Part shown: in pieces, positions 61,501 to 64,000 of the stretch
Position numbering within the stretch: position 1 is the first letter of the stretch
Layout of the letters: each line of letters begins with the position of its first letter
From: Comamonadaceae bacterium
GTDB taxonomy: Bacteria > Pseudomonadota > Gammaproteobacteria > Burkholderiales > Burkholderiaceae_C
Assembly: GCA_947476465.1 (NCBI GenBank)
Contig: CANJQN010000014.1
Span: 33,562 to 97,561, forward strand
Direction: 5' to 3'
Length of the DNA: 64,000 nucleotides
Position numbers and translations under genes: made by a program
Notes under the pieces: model-generated
What the model was told of the DNA's origin: nothing
The model's input: only the letters and a program-made list of their open reading frames with translations
Database searches by the model: none

Positions 61501-63426
61501 CTACGACGCGCTCAACGCCTCCCAGCGCTCCAGAGCGGCCATCAAGTGCTCCTCGATCTGAACACCGCGCGTGGCAAGAGCGGCGGCCAGTGCGCCGTCG
61601 CTGCCGTAGAGGCTGCCGTCAGCCAGTTGCCCCTGGATCGACGTCTGCTCGCGCTCCAGCGACTCGATGAGGGTCGGCAGCGACTCGAGCTCACGTTGCT
61701 CCTTGTAGCTGAGCTTTCGGCGTGTCGAGGGGATGTTGGCGGGCGACGATCCGTTGGCGACGTTCGTGATCGACGGAGCAGGTGACGTTTCGGATGCGGC
61801 TGCGGGCGCGGGCGCGGGCGCGGGCGCAGAAGTGGACTGCGCCTTGGCCGCGGCACGGCGAGACTGGGTCAGCCAGTCGATGACGCCGCCTTCGTATTCG
61901 CGCCAGCGGCCATCGCCCTCAAAGGCGATCGTGCTGGTGACCACGTTGTCCAGGAACGTGCGGTCATGACTGACCAGGAACACGGTGCCGTCGTAGTCCT
62001 GCAGAAGTTCCTCGAGCAGCTCGAGGGTGTCGATGTCCAGGTCATTCGTCGGCTCGTCCAGCACCAGAACATTGGCCGGTCGTGCGAACAGACGAGCCAG
62101 CAGCAGCCGATTGCGTTCGCCCCCGGAGAGTGAGCGCACCGGTGAGCTCGCGCGGGCGGGCGAGAAGAGAAAATCGGCCAGGTAGCTCTTGACGTGCTTG
62201 CGCTGCGCGCCGATCTCGATCCACTCGCTGCCCGGGCTGATGAAGTCCTCCAGCGTCGCGTCGAGGTCAAGCGCATTGCGCATCTGGTCGAAGTAGGCGA
62301 CTTGCAGGTTCGCGCCCTGGCGGACCGTCCCCGAGTCGGGCTGCAATTCGCCGAGGATCAGCTTGAGCAGCGTGGTCTTTCCCGCGCCATTGGGCCCTAT
62401 CAAACCCACCTTGTCGCCGCGAAGAATGGTGGCTGAGAACTGCCGCACTACAGTGCGCACCTGCGCAGGCTCGCCAAACGACTTCGTCACATCGGCCAAC
62501 TCGGCCACGATCTTGCCGCTCGGAGCGCCGGACGCAACATCAAGCTTGACGCCCCCGAGGGCATCGCGCCGCGCGACCCGACTGCGGCGCAATTGCTCCA
62601 GTCGGTTGATCCGACCCTGTGCGCGGGTACGCCTGGCCTCCACGCCCTTCCGGATCCAGGTTTCCTCTTGCGCCAGGAGCTTGTCCGCCTTGGCATTGAT
62701 CACGAGCTCTTGCGCCAGCTGCTCCTCCTTGAGCACCTGGTAGCGACTGAAATTGCCTGCATACGAGCGAAGTCGTCCCCGATCAAGTTCGACGATGCGA
62801 GTCGCGACCCGATCCAGAAAAGCGCGGTCATGGGTAATCGTGATCACACTGCCATCGAAATCCAGCAGCAGATCTTCCAGCCATTCGATGGCATCGAGGT
62901 CGAGGTGGTTTGTCGGCTCGTCGAGCAGCAGCACGTTGGGCCGGCGCACCAGCGCCTGTGCGAGCGCTACCCGCTTGCGTGCGCCGCCAGAGAGGGTGTC
63001 GATCCGGGCATTGCCATCGAGCCTCAGGCGGTGAAGCGTCTCGTCGATCCGCTGCTCCCAGGTCCAGCCGTCCTGCGCCTCGATCTGTTGTTGCAGTTGG
63101 TCAAGCTGCGCATGCCCAGCGCTGTATTTGGCGATCATTTCCAACAAGGGCGCCAGTCCTTCCTGGACACACTCGGCAACAGATGCGGTGGGCGCGAGCT
63201 GCGGCTCCTGCGCAACGTAGGCGATCTGGAGGCCTTGTTGCAACTGCAGCACACCGTCGTCGGCCACCTCAAGTCTTGCAACAATTTTCAGCAGGGAGGA
63301 CTTGCCCGCACCGTTGCGCCCAATGAGGCCGACCCTTTCGTCGGCCTCCAGTGCGAAATCGGCGTGATCGAGAAGCGGAACGTGCCCGTAGGCAAGCTGA
63401 GCGTTGGAAAGTGTTAGTAGGGCCAT
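61501..63426 (-). CDS. uup: ABC-F ATPase Uup
   Basis: A 641-residue protein with two ABC ATPase domains and no membrane part. First site: Walker A GRNGAGKSS, signature LSGGARKR, Walker B LLLDEPTNHLDLDAIEW. Second site: GPNGAGKTT, LSGGERNR, VLVLDEPTNDLDIDTLE. The linker and the C-terminal coiled coil (KLSYKEQRELESLPTLIESLE) that binds DNA in Uup are present. ABC-F proteins act on the ribosome, and Uup also influences precise excision of transposons. ATG 63426. Confidence 0.93.
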   Translation of the reverse strand: MALLTLSNAQLAYGHVPLLDHADFALEADERVGLIGRNGAGKSSLLKIVARLEVADDGVLQLQQGLQIAYVAQEPQLAPTASVAECVQEGLAPLLEMIAKYSAGHAQLDQLQQQIEAQDGWTWEQRIDETLHRLRLDGNARIDTLSGGARKRVALAQALVRRPNVLLLDEPTNHLDLDAIEWLEDLLLDFDGSVITITHDRAFLDRVATRIVELDRGRLRSYAGNFSRYQVLKEEQLAQELVINAKADKLLAQEETWIRKGVEARRTRAQGRINRLEQLRRSRVARRDALGGVKLDVASGAPSGKIVAELADVTKSFGEPAQVRTVVRQFSATILRGDKVGLIGPNGAGKTTLLKLILGELQPDSGTVRQGANLQVAYFDQMRNALDLDATLEDFISPGSEWIEIGAQRKHVKSYLADFLFSPARASSPVRSLSGGERNRLLLARLFARPANVLVLDEPTNDLDIDTLELLEELLQDYDGTVFLVSHDRTFLDNVVTSTIAFEGDGRWREYEGGVIDWLTQSRRAAAKAQSTSAPAPAPAPAAASETSPAPSITNVANGSSPANIPSTRRKLSYKEQRELESLPTLIESLEREQTSIQGQLADGSLYGSDGALAAALATRGVQIEEHLMAALERWEALSAS

Positions 63427-63792
63427 GGCAATGTCGGCCGCGAGAGTAGCACTCCACGAGCTCCATGCTGAAGGCGTTTACGCCGGCGGTGGCAGGGCCT
63501 CTAAAGCCTGGCTTATCGGGCCACGCTGCTGGCCGGCTCGCCAGAAGCGCAGAATCCATCGGAGCGGGCCATGCCAGACTCGCGGCGCCGCTTCAATCGG
63601 GGTGGCGTGGCCTGATCGGTTCGGCGGGCTTGGTCGGGCACTTGGTCGCGCAAGATGCTTGGCGAGCACGGCAGGAAGCATTTTTTTTGGTATAGAATCT
63701 TAGGCTGCGCAGAAATTTAAGCGGCCTTGCAACACGTAGAGCCTCTTTAAACAGCGCAGAGCCGAGTCAAGTGGCATATAAATCCACAAAGT
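63427..63792. other. Intergenic region between uup and the rRNA promoter
   Basis: I see no credible gene here. The left half holds the uup upstream region. ATGCTT (63655-63660) can pair with AAGCAT (63676-63681) just before a T-run (63681-63688), a weak rightward terminator-like element. The base composition becomes A+T-rich after 63680 (TATAGAAT, AGAAATTTAA, TTTAAACA, CATATAAAT), as expected for the upstream region of a strong rRNA promoter. Confidence 0.5.
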
Positions 63793-63822
63793 TTGACGGA
63801 TCTCTAAAAACCGTGTGATAAT
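63793..63822 (+). promoter_or_regulatory. rRNA operon promoter
   Basis: TTGACG (63793-63798), 18-nt spacer, GATAAT (63817-63822), or TGATAA with a 17-nt spacer. An A+T-rich stretch lies directly upstream. It faces the rRNA leader, so it is the nearest promoter of the operon. Another -10-like TATAGAAT (63691-63698) further up may be a second start but lacks a good -35. Confidence 0.7.
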
Positions 63823-64000
63823 TCGAGGCTTCGCTGATCGCAGCGAGCTGAGGCGGGAAGAGGGTAGCGAGAGCGCTTTCTGACTGCTGGGATCCTTAAC
63901 AATACACAGCCGATAAGCGTGGGCGTTTGAGTGGCGATTGCCAGGTTCTTCGGAACTATCAAACGCTCATGAGAATAGAAGTGAAGTTCACTTCAATTCC
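63823..64000 (+). promoter_or_regulatory. rRNA operon leader with boxA, upstream of 16S rRNA
   Basis: GATCCTTAACAATACACAGCC (boxA-like core TCCTTAACAA at 63893-63902), then CGATAAGCGTGGGCGTTTG, is the conserved antitermination leader seen before 16S genes in Burkholderiales. A perfect palindrome GAAGTGAA-G-TTCACTTC (63978-63994) close to the right edge is likely part of the leader's folded or processing structure. The 16S gene itself starts beyond the window. Confidence 0.75.

Noticed and set aside
63655..63688. A genuine Rho-independent terminator
   Set aside because: The stem is only 6 bp with a 14-15-nt loop and no rightward gene ends within 4 kb upstream; mentioned only as terminator-like.

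Overview
The window looks like part of a high-G+C betaproteobacterial chromosome, most likely Burkholderiales and probably Comamonadaceae. This is judged from gene order and protein flavour (hemB, the mre/mrd cluster, gatCAB, pyrE/xth, pilT-CNB-pilU, yraN-diaA-dolP/rsmI, priA/hemE) and from a Burkholderiales-style rRNA leader at the right end. No genus is claimed. Most of the window is ordinary, tightly packed core genome. I see no phage, transposase, tRNA or CRISPR array.

Layout. 1-2.8 kb: 5' part of hemB, a candidate small RNA with its own promoter and terminator, then lemA with two TPM-domain genes. 2.9-8.1 kb: an NTF2-like protein, a YheT-type hydrolase, and two tandem lipoproteins built from seven beta-propeller-like modules each. 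8.1-12.7 kb: mreB-mreC-mreD-mrdA for cell shape. 12.8-16.1 kb: gatCAB (tRNA-dependent amidotransferase), where gatB carries a short in-frame insert that looks like a REP fragment. 16.1-19.5 kb: pyrE and xth start back to back, followed by a GST and a VOC protein.

19.6-34.5 kb is the accessory part: a bipartite catabolic island read outward from one 184-bp intergenic region that holds a 17-bp inverted repeat, next to a TetR gene. The left arm (eight genes, overlapping or no more than 12 bp apart) encodes TetR, a three-subunit biotin-dependent acyl-CoA carboxylase, an AttH/lipocalin-like protein, an APH-fold kinase with a DUF6285-like partner (resembling LvaA/LvaB of levulinate catabolism) and a PaaG-type crotonase. 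The right arm encodes a Bug-type solute-binding protein, an SMP-30 lactonase-like protein, a PaaK-like CoA ligase, a crotonase, an acetoacetyl-CoA synthetase-like ligase and a second APH-fold kinase. I infer a pathway for uptake, possible lactone opening, CoA activation, hydroxy-acyl phosphorylation/elimination and carboxylation of an unknown hydroxy acid or lactone. This is the best candidate for an undescribed system here.

34.6-47 kb: rep helicase, an AEC transporter, a second-type infA, arginase, a shrunken glycerol kinase remnant, yggS, the twitching ATPases pilT and pilU with a cyclic-nucleotide-binding protein between them, a 3-hydroxyisobutyrate dehydrogenase-like gene, then dolP-diaA-yraN and divergent rsmI. 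47-53 kb: priA, an A+T-richer gap with a DnaA-box match, hemE, and a DsbD-type reductase. 53-57 kb: an Lrp-type regulator divergent from a stand-alone AceE-family E1 (MdeR/MdeB-like arrangement), then a decayed PQQ-type sugar dehydrogenase. 57-63.4 kb: creatininase family, CBS protein, RlmN paralogue, KGG stress protein, thioredoxin, PhzF-like and uup. The last ~200 bp are the promoter and leader of an rRNA operon whose 16S gene lies beyond the window.
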